Counted from the stretch's first letter, positions 9,623 through 18,835 are shown. The stretch: 64,000 bases of DNA from Melioribacteraceae bacterium (GCA_016927595.1 JAFGMI010000032.1:62001-126000), one strand, 5' to 3'. Made by a program: numbers and translations. Notes: generated from the sequence alone by a model not told the origin.

Positions 9623-10645
9623 TTAATCAGTAACGGAAAATGTTTCGCTGAGATTCTTTTTAAAATACTCGTACAATTCCCTTGATACAGATACTTGCCT
9701 TAAAACATCACTCAGAAGATCCCGGGTAATTTTTTTAAAATCCTCCTCACGGGGCGTAATACATACGCCTCCCAGATCAACTGAAGCGGGGCTTATTAAC
9801 AGTTTTTGTCTGCCCTCTTTGAAATAGTAATCCGGTCTGTGCCTGCTTCGCGGGAATATAATCATTTTCCATTTTTTAAGATTATACGTGCAGATAACAT
9901 TTAACATTGGTTCATTATCTTCATCTTCATGAAGACTTTTAAGAGTTCTGTAAACCTTTTGGAATGAATCTTTTATTTTACTCTTATTCATCGATTCAAT
10001 TACAACAAATGCTCTGTGAGAATTAAAAACAATATTCAGGTTTAATTCGTTATCAGAAAAAATCAGATCACCTCTTCTCGCAACAATATCTTCACATTCG
10101 CCGGTAATAGGCATAAAATTATTGAGACCCGCCTGAAAATGCATGTGATCGGGAGCCGATGCACCGCACCTGGGTCCGTTGTAAAAAACCGTATAATATT
10201 CACCAATGTCGTGAGCAAGATTAATCAGTCCATCAAGGTTATTCATAATATTCTGAGGTACGTGATCGACCTTGGGAATTGTGAAGTGCTCGGGAAAAAT
10301 CGGAAAAGGATTCACAAGAATTAAGTAATCCCTGTAGTAAGCTACGGCTTTTTGTTCTGCAGGAAGATTCTGATAGCAAAGAAAACATTTCCGTTTTTTT
10401 ATAGATTCATCATCTACATTTGCCGAAGTTGAAATTATTCTTCCCGGATTATACTGTACTTTAATTACATGATCGTCGAATTCGAATTCGCGCACCTCTA
10501 CGGAAGCGAGCGAATCGTATCCTTTTGCCGCAAGTTCCCAGTTATGTATCTGATGGTTTAACAGGCATCGGGTTCTGTCGGCTATGGTAGTAATTTGTCC
10601 GTAATCTTTAAGAACTTTATCCTGAATAATTATACTGTTAAGCAT
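9623..10645 (-). CDS. DUF4922 protein, GalT/Ap4A-phosphorylase-like nucleotidyltransferase
   Basis: 340-residue cytoplasmic protein of the HIT superfamily. It has a CxxC pair (C87-C90 in KCFLCYQNLP), as in the zinc site of GalT-type enzymes, and a catalytic-looking HxHxQ motif (H167, H169, Q171 in APDHMHFQAG). This type of motif is found in Ap4A phosphorylase and GDP-L-galactose phosphorylase, which transfer or phosphorolyse nucleotidyl groups through a histidine intermediate. The region PIFPEHFTIPKVDH is typical of the same fold. The substrate is unknown. The gene overlaps the upstream glycosyltransferase by 8 bp, so translation is probably coupled; a nucleotide-sugar or nucleotide product linked to glycosyl transfer is inferred from that pairing. 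Confidence 0.8.
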   Translation of the reverse strand: MLNSIIIQDKVLKDYGQITTIADRTRCLLNHQIHNWELAAKGYDSLASVEVREFEFDDHVIKVQYNPGRIISTSANVDDESIKKRKCFLCYQNLPAEQKAVAYYRDYLILVNPFPIFPEHFTIPKVDHVPQNIMNNLDGLINLAHDIGEYYTVFYNGPRCGASAPDHMHFQAGLNNFMPITGECEDIVARRGDLIFSDNELNLNIVFNSHRAFVVIESMNKSKIKDSFQKVYRTLKSLHEDEDNEPMLNVICTYNLKKWKMIIFPRSRHRPDYYFKEGRQKLLISPASVDLGGVCITPREEDFKKITRDLLSDVLRQVSVSRELYEYFKKNLSETFSVTD

Positions 10646-12098
10646 ATTTATTTTTTCGCTGTCTTGCCATCACTTCAAAAGAACGGATTCTGTCCTTGTA
10701 CAAGTTGTGAGCATTGAGTTTCAGAATATCAAGCTCGGCATCAGAGTTGCCTTCCCACCGTCTGCACAGATATATTGACTCGTAAATTCTTCCTATCTGA
10801 TAATCTCTTGATATCATTAGTCCAAGTGCATAGTCTTCACCATAACTTACATTGGGAATTTTATATTTTCTGAGAATAGGAGTATAAAAAGCGCGCGGTG
10901 CTCCCAGCCCGTTGATTCTTAGAGCATTGTTCCTGCCATTATCGGGGGTCCATTCCTTATGATCAATAAGACCCGGGGGAATTACCTCGAGATTAAAATT
11001 TGTTATTTTATACGAACCAATTACCATTGCGCACTTTTCTTTTCTGAACGTATCAATAATTCTTTGAAGTGTATTTTCATCTGAATACATATCGTCGCTG
11101 TCAAGCTGAACGGCAAATTTACCGCATGCAGGGTGATGCACGCCTTCATTCCAGCAGCCACCGATAGCAAGATCGGTTCTGCCCGGAACGAGGTGGATTA
11201 CTTTACTGTCTTTTTGTACAAATTCTTTTATTTTATCACCAGTGCCATCATCGGAATAATTATCCACAACTATTAAATTAAATTTGAAATCGGTTTTCTG
11301 TCTGAGTACGGATTCAATTGCATCAGCTATGGTTTTAACACGGTTCCTTACTGGTATAATTACGCTTGCCTCAAATTCAAAACTTGCCTCGTCAGTATTA
11401 ATACTCAGGAAATCGGGTTCGAGAAAAGCACCTATCTTTTTCAGATGATCACTTACCGCTTCTTCCATTTCAAGCTGAAGCTCTCTGTTTTTGGGGTCGA
11501 CATAATCAAACTGTTTTTCACCTGATTTTCTTATGTCGGTTTCAATTGTGGAATATAAGTATTCAGGAATTCTTACAATTGGTGCGTACTGAGAAATTTT
11601 CAGTCGCAGATTATATAATCCGGCATAGGAGTAATTAACCGCCGTTTCGGCAACTGCTTTCTTTACCAGGGCAGTATCGAAGAAATAGGCATACCCGAAA
11701 TTAAAATCGTCTCTTAAGCTGCCGATCTGATAATCGATCACAGGATGCTGCGTTCTGACGTTGTTCTTAATTTCGAAGTAATCGGAATAGACGAGTCCCG
11801 CACCGGTGTTGCGGGCTATATTTGCAAAGCGTTCAATGCTGAACTGTCCGAAGTCCAGATGGTTGTCCTGTTTAACAAAGATTATATAGTCGCCCTCGGC
11901 AGCTTCCGAAATCAACTTAATAGTTTCGCTTGAAAACAGGCTGCGGATTTCGATGATTTTGCAACCATCAACGGGTTTTAGATTTTTTCTCCCGGATAAA
12001 AGAACAATCTTTGAAACGTATTCACTTGTCAGCAGACTCTCAACTGTTCGTAAGGTATGGTTTTCCCCGTTGTACGGGATGAAAGCAGTAATTTTCAT
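10638..12098 (-). CDS. Tandem GT-A glycosyltransferase, family 2
   Basis: 486-residue protein made of two GT-A-like halves. The N-terminal half (1 to about 235) starts ITAFIPYNGENHTLRTVESL and has EGDYIIFVKQDNHLD where a DxD would be expected, so it may be degenerate. The C-terminal half (about 240-480) starts ASVIIPVRNRVKTIADAIES and keeps an intact metal/nucleotide motif QLDSDDMY plus SYGEDYALGL. It has no membrane segment. It probably transfers a sugar from a nucleotide-sugar donor to a surface polysaccharide or lipid, but donor and acceptor are not determinable. It is first in a two-gene operon with the DUF4922 enzyme. Confidence 0.85.
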   Translation of the reverse strand: MKITAFIPYNGENHTLRTVESLLTSEYVSKIVLLSGRKNLKPVDGCKIIEIRSLFSSETIKLISEAAEGDYIIFVKQDNHLDFGQFSIERFANIARNTGAGLVYSDYFEIKNNVRTQHPVIDYQIGSLRDDFNFGYAYFFDTALVKKAVAETAVNYSYAGLYNLRLKISQYAPIVRIPEYLYSTIETDIRKSGEKQFDYVDPKNRELQLEMEEAVSDHLKKIGAFLEPDFLSINTDEASFEFEASVIIPVRNRVKTIADAIESVLRQKTDFKFNLIVVDNYSDDGTGDKIKEFVQKDSKVIHLVPGRTDLAIGGCWNEGVHHPACGKFAVQLDSDDMYSDENTLQRIIDTFRKEKCAMVIGSYKITNFNLEVIPPGLIDHKEWTPDNGRNNALRINGLGAPRAFYTPILRKYKIPNVSYGEDYALGLMISRDYQIGRIYESIYLCRRWEGNSDAELDILKLNAHNLYKDRIRSFEVMARQRKNKYA

Positions 12099-12191
12099 TT
12101 TAGAATTGACCCGAATGTTTTTTTTACAGGAACTCTAAATTATCAATAATCGAATAAAACTCATAAAAAATTTGAATTAATCCTTCTAAAA

Positions 12192-14144
12192 TCAAAACAA
12201 AACATTTGTGCCGAAAAAAAATTCGCGTCCGGCTTCTGGCAGACTCCATTGTGTGTAATATAGTTTATCAAAAATATTGTTTACTCTTATGTAAACCTGC
12301 GATATTATTCCGCGGCTTATTTTTATATCATATGCAGCTCTTATGTTGGCTATTAGGTAAGCAGGCAATGGTTCAAAAAAAGGAGCGCCTTCCTTAAGTC
12401 CGAATTCTCTGCCCACATAATTTACTTCAAACATAAGATTCAGTTTTTTAAACGGAGCATAATCAAAACCGAAACTGGAAACAATTTCGGGTTTATATTC
12501 AAGAGTATCTCTGTATTCGCCTTCCGGATTCATTGCAAATGAATTCATCAGAGTTATGTTAAAGTTGGTTCTCAGTTTCTCGGAGATATTGTAGCTGGAG
12601 ATCAGTTCCAGTCCAATGCTTCTTATTTTATCTTTATTTACTCTTTTAAATTTTCTGATACCGTCCTGCTCAACAGTAACTCTAACGATTCCGTTTCTTG
12701 TCTGGGTAAAGAAGAACTTAGTATCGAACGCAAGGCTCTTCCATCGCAGATCCAAGCCAGCCTCAAAGGAATAAACAGTTTCAGCACTCAGATCCGGATT
12801 GGTGATAAATCTGCCCAAAGCACCTGAAAATGATTCACGCAAAGTGGGGAAACGCGTTTTTCTCCCGAACGTTATGTTTGCTGATAAGATTTTATTTACT
12901 GAATACATTAATGCCGAATTTATACTGTAGTCATAAACCGGTTCGTTTGACGGTTTATCACCGGTTTTCGGAGTTGAGGAAACATCAAGACTCGTTCCGA
13001 GAATAGCAGTTAATCTATCATCAATATACTCGTATTCTATTCCTGAACTTATAAGATTCTGTGAGTAGTGTACACTTTTATAATTATCCGACAGGAATTT
13101 TTCTTCGTGCCCGGTAAATGTGGCGCTTGTACTTATTTTAATTATTGAACTGGACGAAATAAGGTTTGTATATATAAGTCTTCCATAAAATGTATTGTCG
13201 GTTCCTTTTTCGATATCGTCAACCGTAGAGTAAGATATGTCATTGTATTGATTAATTTGAGTGTTAATTACCGAGTAAGATAAAGCGTATGTAAGGAATG
13301 AAGACTTTATTCCGCTCAGATTATGGGAGCCGCTGGCGGTTACGAAATATTTTGACCAGTCGGGGTATTTCCAAAATCGCGGACTGGTTACATCCGTTTC
13401 CGGTGCAACACCTTTCCGTGATTTTATTAAACCCGTCGAGAAGCTGATCTCGGAAAACTCCGAATAATTTAAACCTGCTTTCCCGAATATGCTGTAACCG
13501 GAGAAATAAGAGTTCTTTCTTTTGTCTGAAGGATTGTTTGAATTACTGTAATCGTCAGGTAATGAATACCCGCTTCGTTCTTTAAATGAACCCGATAACA
13601 AATACCATAATTTTTTTGATCCTCCGGTCCATGAACCTGTAAGATTCCTGAAATCATAATCTCCAAGTTGAAGAGAAAATTTTCCTTCTTCTTTATTAAA
13701 TGTCTTTGAGTTTACGTTTACCACTCCGGCAGGAGTATTAGCGCCGTAAATTACCGACGGCATCCCTTTGGTAACCGTAATTTCGTTTACTGCATCCGTC
13801 GGGATTAAACTTAAATCGATTCTGTTATCCCAGGGTATATTCAAAGGAACACCATCGAAGAACAATGATATTTGTCTTTCGCTCGATCCTCTCAGATAAA
13901 ACAAGCTTTCTCCTCGCGAGTTTATCTGAATTTTAATCGAAGGAATATATTTTCCGAGCTCTATTAAACTTGATGCATCTGCCTTGTCAATATTCTCTCT
14001 CTTAACAGTCGTTATTGATTTTGGCTCAAGCACCATGCCGCTTTTTACGGTTATCTCCTCGAGATTATAATTTTTTAACGAGTCGGATTGTGCAAATAAT
14101 CCGCTGTAATTTATTGCGACAAAAAGTAAAATATAGTTTTTCAT
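12192..14144 (-). CDS. TonB-dependent outer membrane receptor
   Basis: Outer membrane gated channel of 650 residues. A signal peptide ends near LFAQS; a short TonB-box-like segment (YNLEEITVKSG) precedes the plug domain (about 35-150, with FYLRGSSERQISLFFDGVPL and VTKGMPSVIYGANTPAGVVN). The remainder is a beta-barrel with alternating aromatic strands ending in EFFFGTNVLF, the terminal Phe expected for Bam-dependent assembly. There is no carboxypeptidase-like N-terminal domain and no SusD partner, so it resembles the siderophore, metal or vitamin class rather than the SusC class. It is divergent from an Rrf2-type Fe-S regulator, which hints at, but does not prove, iron or nitrosative control. 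Confidence 0.93.
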   Translation of the reverse strand: MKNYILLFVAINYSGLFAQSDSLKNYNLEEITVKSGMVLEPKSITTVKRENIDKADASSLIELGKYIPSIKIQINSRGESLFYLRGSSERQISLFFDGVPLNIPWDNRIDLSLIPTDAVNEITVTKGMPSVIYGANTPAGVVNVNSKTFNKEEGKFSLQLGDYDFRNLTGSWTGGSKKLWYLLSGSFKERSGYSLPDDYSNSNNPSDKRKNSYFSGYSIFGKAGLNYSEFSEISFSTGLIKSRKGVAPETDVTSPRFWKYPDWSKYFVTASGSHNLSGIKSSFLTYALSYSVINTQINQYNDISYSTVDDIEKGTDNTFYGRLIYTNLISSSSIIKISTSATFTGHEEKFLSDNYKSVHYSQNLISSGIEYEYIDDRLTAILGTSLDVSSTPKTGDKPSNEPVYDYSINSALMYSVNKILSANITFGRKTRFPTLRESFSGALGRFITNPDLSAETVYSFEAGLDLRWKSLAFDTKFFFTQTRNGIVRVTVEQDGIRKFKRVNKDKIRSIGLELISSYNISEKLRTNFNITLMNSFAMNPEGEYRDTLEYKPEIVSSFGFDYAPFKKLNLMFEVNYVGREFGLKEGAPFFEPLPAYLIANIRAAYDIKISRGIISQVYIRVNNIFDKLYYTQWSLPEAGREFFFGTNVLF

Positions 14145-14175
14145 TAGTGAGGCTTATTTTAATTACAAAGCTAGA

Positions 14176-14183
14176 CAAAAATA
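14176..14183 (-). promoter_or_regulatory. Bacteroidota-type -7 box for the TonB receptor
   Basis: On the minus strand TATTTTTG matches the TAnnTTTG consensus, with a TTG 16 bases upstream (shorter than the usual 19-21). It would give a leader of about 25-30 nt before the receptor ATG at 14144. Confidence 0.4.
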
Positions 14184-14332
14184 TAAAATTATGCCGGCGC
14201 AAATGCAGTTGATTAGTTGGTTTGTTAATTTATAAGGTTGAAGTTCATTTTACCTCTTGTGAATTAACTCCTATCATTTACTTGTTGAGATGTCCGGAAT
14301 TTATTATTTTTATCGGAAGAAATGGTCTGGTT

Positions 14333-14764
14333 ATGACGGTAATATTTTCCAAGAAATGTGAAGTCGCACTTCAAGCGGTACTTTTTCTTTCAACCGAAGA
14401 AAAGGGAAAGCTATTCAATGCTCTCGAAGTTTCGAAGAGGGTAAAGCAGCCTAAAGAATTTGTATCGAAAATGCTCCAGGTACTTACTGCCAGCGGTATA
14501 ATCGGTTCAAAGAAAGGGAAGAACGGCGGTTTCTATCTGGCAAAAGATCCGAGAAATATTAAGCTGATAGATATTGTTGAAGCAATTGACGGACTTGAAA
14601 TATTTAAAACATGCGTACTGGGTTTCCCGGGTTGCTCAGAAGAAAAGCCTTGCCCTGTTCATAACGAATGGGGGAAGATAAGAGATGAAACATTTAGAAT
14701 GCTCAGTGAAGAAACGCTTTTTGATCTGGAAGAAAAAACAATTAATAAATTAAGGAAACTTTAA
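14333..14764 (+). CDS. Rrf2-family transcriptional regulator with Fe-S ligand cysteines
   Basis: DNA-binding regulator of the IscR/NsrR family, 143 residues. The winged HTH occupies about 1-80 (KKCEVALQAVLFLS at the start, ASGIIGSKKGKNGGFYLAKD as the wing). The cluster-binding region is KTCVLGFPGCSEEKPCPVH: three cysteines and a histidine spaced as in [2Fe-2S]/[4Fe-4S] Rrf2 sensors. I chose the ATG at 14333; the frame stays open upstream to 14222, but those 37 residues do not fit the family. The stop overlaps that of the convergent hemerythrin gene by 4 bp. NsrR-like proteins sense nitric oxide and IscR-like ones sense cluster supply; the neighbouring hemerythrin favours the first. Confidence 0.9.
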   Translation: MTVIFSKKCEVALQAVLFLSTEEKGKLFNALEVSKRVKQPKEFVSKMLQVLTASGIIGSKKGKNGGFYLAKDPRNIKLIDIVEAIDGLEIFKTCVLGFPGCSEEKPCPVHNEWGKIRDETFRMLSEETLFDLEEKTINKLRKL

Positions 14765-15228
14765 CAGGTACTATTCCTATTCGGCTTAACGGGTACAATT
14801 TTACCGGCTAGTTGATCAAGTTCGGAATCATCAAACACTTCCTGAATCTTCTCAAACAGTATTCGTTCTTCCTTTCTAATGTGGTTTTCGAGCGCTAAAC
14901 CCAGCTCATTAAGCAAATCATTTTTATTACTACTTGTTTTAAGGTCTTCACAAAGAGATTTTATTTTGGAATGCTCCTCCTTAATTTCGGATATCAATTT
15001 GTCCAGCAGGATTTCCCTTCCCAGAACAAAAGGGAACAATATCTTTTCCTCATTCTCGAAATGTATCTTTAACTCGGATTCCCAGGCATCCAAAGCATAT
15101 GCGGTTTTACCTTTAATATCTTTTGGTAAACCTTTGTATTCCGGTGCACCGTCTTTTATAAGCTGTGCAAGCAGTAATCCGTGATGATGATCCTGAGAAA
15201 GAGCTATTATGCTTTTATGTCTTTTCAT
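14761..15228 (-). CDS. Hemerythrin HHE-domain protein
   Basis: 155-residue four-helix protein with the histidine/carboxylate pattern of a di-iron hemerythrin domain: SQDHHHGLLLAQ, KIHFENEEKILFPF, EEHSKIKSL and LENHIRKEERILFEKI. Such proteins bind O2, NO or act in iron-sulfur repair (compare the C-terminal domain of YtfE/RIC, which this stand-alone version resembles). It is second in an operon, 8 bp after the methyltransferase gene, and faces the Rrf2 regulator. Cytoplasmic; no signal peptide. A role in nitrosative or oxidative stress is inferred from family and context. Confidence 0.88.
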   Translation of the reverse strand: MKRHKSIIALSQDHHHGLLLAQLIKDGAPEYKGLPKDIKGKTAYALDAWESELKIHFENEEKILFPFVLGREILLDKLISEIKEEHSKIKSLCEDLKTSSNKNDLLNELGLALENHIRKEERILFEKIQEVFDDSELDQLAGKIVPVKPNRNSTC

Positions 15229-15236
15229 GTTATTCC

Positions 15237-15974
15237 TTATTTTATTGCCGTTATAATTAAATCTTTAGAAATATGTTCATTGTATTTTTCCATTTTTAAT
15301 GAACCGAAAATATCAATTTCTTTTAATTTAGCTTTTCCAAATATTCCGGTTAATTCTTCGCCGGTATAGGGATAAATTTTTGTTGAGAGCATAAATCTGT
15401 TCTTATAATTCTGCTTTGAAAACTGAATTACATTGAAGTTGAAGTAGTCGTCAAAGATATCGTAAAATCTGACATATACCCAATCATTATTCCCGGTAAT
15501 ATTAATAATTCTTTCATTTGAGTTTTTAATCAATTTGTAATTCAGAATTTGAACAAGCAGTCTTGCCCCCGGTTTCATTAATGAAACAGTTTTTTTCAAA
15601 CTCAGCTCAATTTTTCCGGGTTCTATATTTGCCAATGTATTTCCGAGCGATATTACTAAATCGAATTTTTCGTTGAAAGACTGCGGAATATCGATTATAG
15701 GGTAATCATAAAACCCGATTGCAGCATTTTGATCTGCAGCATTAAGGTGTGCTTTGCCAATCATTTTATCAGAAGGGTCAAAGGCAATCACATCCAAGCC
15801 CAGTTGCGCCAGTGCAATTGAGTCTAATCCGGTTCCGCATCCAAGGTCCGCTGCCGTCTTAGCCGAGCCTATTAAATTTTTTAATAGTTCCTTTTTTTTC
15901 TGAAGTGAGTCGTTGAAACGAATCATACTGTCGTAGTATTCAGACAACTCATTAAAAAATTTTTTGTTTTGCAT
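15237..15974 (-). CDS. Class I SAM-dependent methyltransferase
   Basis: 245-residue Rossmann-fold methyltransferase. Motif I is TAADLGCGTGLDSIALAQLG (about 38-57), followed by the acidic residue in VIAFDPSDKMI that binds the SAM ribose, and FDLVISLGNTLANI as motif IV. The C-terminal half is beta-rich (LLVQILNYKLI, RFMLSTKIYPYTGEEL). The substrate is not recognisable. It is first in the operon with the hemerythrin gene, 8 bp apart, which suggests a joint role but does not reveal it. Confidence 0.82.
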   Translation of the reverse strand: MQNKKFFNELSEYYDSMIRFNDSLQKKKELLKNLIGSAKTAADLGCGTGLDSIALAQLGLDVIAFDPSDKMIGKAHLNAADQNAAIGFYDYPIIDIPQSFNEKFDLVISLGNTLANIEPGKIELSLKKTVSLMKPGARLLVQILNYKLIKNSNERIINITGNNDWVYVRFYDIFDDYFNFNVIQFSKQNYKNRFMLSTKIYPYTGEELTGIFGKAKLKEIDIFGSLKMEKYNEHISKDLIITAIK

Positions 15975-16134
15975 TTCTCCAACCGGTTTAACATTCCTTC
16001 CTGCAGTATTTCCCTGTTGCTTCCCGGGCGTGTACAGTTTGATCTCTTGTGTAAAAAAATAGGATTAATAATTCTGGGTATCAAGTTAAACTAAAGGTTT
16101 ACCATCGTTAAAGACGGCGAAGGCTATTTTCTAG

Positions 16135-16174
16135 AAAAAAAATCTTGATCCTGTTATAAGACAGGATCAAGATT
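16135..16174 (-). terminator. Intrinsic terminator of the ABC-2 exporter operon
   Basis: A perfect 14-bp inverted repeat (AATCTTGATCCTGT and its complement) with a 6-nt loop, followed on the minus strand by eight Ts. It lies 51 bp after the stop of the permease gene. The rest of the 250-bp gap 15975-16224 shows nothing else. Confidence 0.85.
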
Positions 16175-16224
16175 ATGAATAAGATCAGGAACTTGATTAT
16201 GCTAAGGCGTAAAGCATTCACTCA

Positions 16225-17493
16225 TCAATATTTATATTTAAGCCATTTAATTACCTCGCTCCAGGTGGGCTTTTTACCGGTTCTAAGAATACCCACGCGG
16301 TAAATCTTTCCCGCAAGTGGAAATATTACGGCTATTGTTGCGATATTTACAAGTATAGAAACAATTAATTGCCACATTGGCACATCACCTGCTGTAAACC
16401 TGCCCGGCATAACTGTAATTGTAGCGAACGGAATCATGGAAAATATTTCCGCCATGGGATTCCCGGGATTCTTTAATATCGAAAGCCCTATAAACAAGGG
16501 TATCATGAGTAACATGAATATAGGCCACATACCCGATTGTGCTTCCTGAGCATTTTCGAATATAGCACCGACTGTTGCAAATAATCCTATGAAGATCAAC
16601 AAGCCGAAGAAGAAATTGACAAGGAAGTAAAGCAAATGACCGTAAGTTATATCGAAAGTAAATTCCGGTGGTAATACGAACCAGGTTGTTGATATAAAAA
16701 GTAAAATCGGGATAAGCCATATAGCCATTTGAAATGTCGATGTGATTGTAGCGCCCAGAACTTTACCGGTCATTAATTCTCTGCTGCTAACACTTGATAA
16801 AAGCACTTCTACTATTTTACTCTGCTTTTCATCCTGTACCGATTGCATCGTCATCTGTCCGCTGAATATCAGGCTTACATAAAGAAGAAACATAAATAAG
16901 TAGGCGAGAATAAGGTTGCCGAACCCGACTTGCTCAATTTCTTCTTTTTCAGACACCTTGTATCCGGTAACATCGGGGTACATTCGTGTATAACTCAATT
17001 CCTCTTCCGACAAATCTTTTGTGCTGAAAAACTCGTCGAGCAGTACTTTATTAATTGGTCCTCTTACTTTATCCATCAACGTTTTGTTGTTGGGATTCTT
17101 TGAATAATACTGAATCTTTTTATCTTTAAGCGCAGAGTTTGGTATATAGACAATTCCATGCAGCTTTTCGTTTAACATTGCCTCTTTTTTTGAATCAATG
17201 TAATTCATCAGATCCGATTCAGGCACAGTACTATAGTAAATAATGTAGGTTGTATCTTTTACGAAATCGAGTTCCTTAAAACTTGTTTCGAATCTCTGAG
17301 TTAATAAAGGCGATTCGGTTATGATTTCGACCCTGGTCCCCTCATCTCCCTCGATAGACATTATGTACGAAGGAATAACCATGGCAATAAACATAAAGAC
17401 CGGGAGCAGAAGAGTCATTAAGATGAAAGTTTTCGACATCAGCTTTTCCCGAAGCTCTCTTTTTAATACCGCCAGTACTCTATTGTTAAACAT
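16225..17493 (-). CDS. ABC-2 type permease (NatB-like)
   Basis: Integral membrane subunit of an ABC exporter, 422 residues. One transmembrane helix at about 20-45 (TFILMTLLLPVFMFIAMVIP) is followed by a large extracytoplasmic domain (about 46-190) and then five or six helices (LILAYLFMFLLYVSLIFSGQ; LLYFLVNFFFGLLIFIGLFA; ending VNIATIAVIFPLAG). The ABC-2 signature region SVQDEKQSKIVEVLLSSVSS is clear. This layout matches NatB and related Na+ or drug exporters. Its start overlaps the ATPase gene by 8 bp, so the two are translationally coupled. The transported substrate is unknown. Confidence 0.9.
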   Translation of the reverse strand: MFNNRVLAVLKRELREKLMSKTFILMTLLLPVFMFIAMVIPSYIMSIEGDEGTRVEIITESPLLTQRFETSFKELDFVKDTTYIIYYSTVPESDLMNYIDSKKEAMLNEKLHGIVYIPNSALKDKKIQYYSKNPNNKTLMDKVRGPINKVLLDEFFSTKDLSEEELSYTRMYPDVTGYKVSEKEEIEQVGFGNLILAYLFMFLLYVSLIFSGQMTMQSVQDEKQSKIVEVLLSSVSSRELMTGKVLGATITSTFQMAIWLIPILLFISTTWFVLPPEFTFDITYGHLLYFLVNFFFGLLIFIGLFATVGAIFENAQEAQSGMWPIFMLLMIPLFIGLSILKNPGNPMAEIFSMIPFATITVMPGRFTAGDVPMWQLIVSILVNIATIAVIFPLAGKIYRVGILRTGKKPTWSEVIKWLKYKY

Positions 17494-18409
17494 TCAACAC
17501 CTCCTGTCCGGCTTCTTTACCCGCCAGCTCAACAAATATCTCGTGTAATGAAATATCATTTGCATCAAATTTTTTAACAACGACATTATTTTGTACAAGT
17601 ATTTTTAACAACTCCTGTGTTTGACCGGGTTCTTTAACCTTTATGCCGGTTGTATTTCCGAAATCGGAAATCTTCTCAACTATAGGATGCTTTTGTAAAA
17701 ACGAAATATCGCCCTCGTAATTTATACTTACGTTTTTCTGTGAAAATTTGGATTTTAATTCGCTCAAAGATCCGTTGAGAATAATTTTGCCTAAGTCAAT
17801 CATTGCGATATGGTCGCACATTTTTTCGGCAAAGTCCATAAGGTGTGTTGAAAAAATAATTACCTTACCTTCTTTCTTTTTTTCCAGAATTATTTCTTTC
17901 AGGAGGTTTGTATTAATTGGATCCAGACCCGAAAATGGCTCATCGAGGATAATAAACTCCGGATCGTGCAGGACGGTTGTAATAAACTGAAGCTTCTGCT
18001 GGTTGCCTTTAGATAAATCTTCAACTTTCGACTGCAACCTGTTCGAAAGATCGAATCGTTCAAGGTATTCTTTTGCTTTTTTTGTAACAGTTCTTCCGGT
18101 TTTCCCCTTAAGTTCTGCAAAGTACAGCAGGGTTTCAAGTACGCGCATCTTTTTATAAAGCCCGCGTTCTTCAGGCAAATAGCCTACCTTGTTCTTGAAT
18201 TCCTGCCCGACTTTTGCTCCTCTCAAAATAACTTCTCCGCCGTCAGGCATGTAAATGTTCATCATCATTCTGATTGTAGTGGTTTTGCCCGCGCCGTTTC
18301 GTCCGATCAATCCGAATATTGAACCTTCGGGCACGGTGAAAGAAGCATTGTCAACTGCCTTGAGAGTACCGAACGATTTACTCAGATTTTTTACTTCAAG
18401 TGCATACAT
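17486..18409 (-). CDS. ABC exporter ATP-binding protein (NatA-like)
   Basis: 307-residue ATPase partner of the downstream ABC-2 permease. Walker A is GRNGAGKTT, the signature is DLSKGNQQKLQF, Walker B is FIILDEPFSGLDP and the switch histidine is in IIFSTHLMDF. The C-terminal 80 residues form the DUF4162-like extension often present in NatA-type subunits. First gene of the operon; the -7 box at 18444 probably drives it. Confidence 0.93.
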   Translation of the reverse strand: MYALEVKNLSKSFGTLKAVDNASFTVPEGSIFGLIGRNGAGKTTTIRMMMNIYMPDGGEVILRGAKVGQEFKNKVGYLPEERGLYKKMRVLETLLYFAELKGKTGRTVTKKAKEYLERFDLSNRLQSKVEDLSKGNQQKLQFITTVLHDPEFIILDEPFSGLDPINTNLLKEIILEKKKEGKVIIFSTHLMDFAEKMCDHIAMIDLGKIILNGSLSELKSKFSQKNVSINYEGDISFLQKHPIVEKISDFGNTTGIKVKEPGQTQELLKILVQNNVVVKKFDANDISLHEIFVELAGKEAGQEVLNV

Positions 18410-18443
18410 ATTTTACCTTTATATGATTTTAGTGAATCTTATC

Positions 18444-18451
18444 CAAAGTTA
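18444..18451 (-). promoter_or_regulatory. Bacteroidota-type -7 box for the ABC exporter operon
   Basis: Minus-strand TAACTTTG matches TAnnTTTG, with TTG 16 bases upstream. It sits about 35 bp before the ATPase ATG at 18409. Confidence 0.4.
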
Positions 18452-18524
18452 TTCTAATACACAAAATCAAAAAGTTTATTCGAGGTGTGGATCTAATATA
18501 TAAAAATAACGGAGAGAATGCTTA

Positions 18525-18571
18525 ATGATTTAAAAATATAAATGGAGCCTATTCGCTTACGAATAAGCCCC
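18525..18571 (-). terminator. Terminator of the DUF2892 gene
   Basis: On the minus strand a 12-bp stem with two G-U pairs (GGGGCTTATTCG with CGAATAGGCTCC) and a TAAG loop is followed by a T-rich stretch. It begins 15 bp after the stop of the small membrane protein gene. Confidence 0.65.
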
Positions 18572-18585
18572 CGGCTGGAATACTA

Positions 18586-18783
18586 TTATTCTTTGACAAC
18601 ATCTTTTTTGCAGGTGGACAAACCCAAAGGAAGATACAGCGGGCACCGGTTGATTAGTCCGGTTAAAAGAAGGACTACACCTATAACTCCCCACCAGTTT
18701 TGATAATATAATCCGGCTGCGATTATAAGAATACCCACAAAAATTCTTAAGGTTTTGTCAACACCGCCAACGTTCTTTTTCAT
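18586..18783 (-). CDS. Small DUF2892 inner membrane protein
   Basis: 65 residues with two transmembrane helices (TLRIFVGILIIAAGLYYQ and WWGVIGVVLLLTGLI) and the typical tail NRCPLYLPLGLSTCK with two cysteines. This is the YgaP-type membrane domain family, common beside rhodanese or redox genes; its molecular role is not established. A strong GGAGGAG lies before the ATG. No rhodanese is adjacent here. Confidence 0.85.
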   Translation of the reverse strand: MKKNVGGVDKTLRIFVGILIIAAGLYYQNWWGVIGVVLLLTGLINRCPLYLPLGLSTCKKDVVKE

Positions 18784-18835
18784 TTTACTCCTCCTAAGTA
18801 ATAAAATATAAGATGATGTAACTTAATATTTGGAT

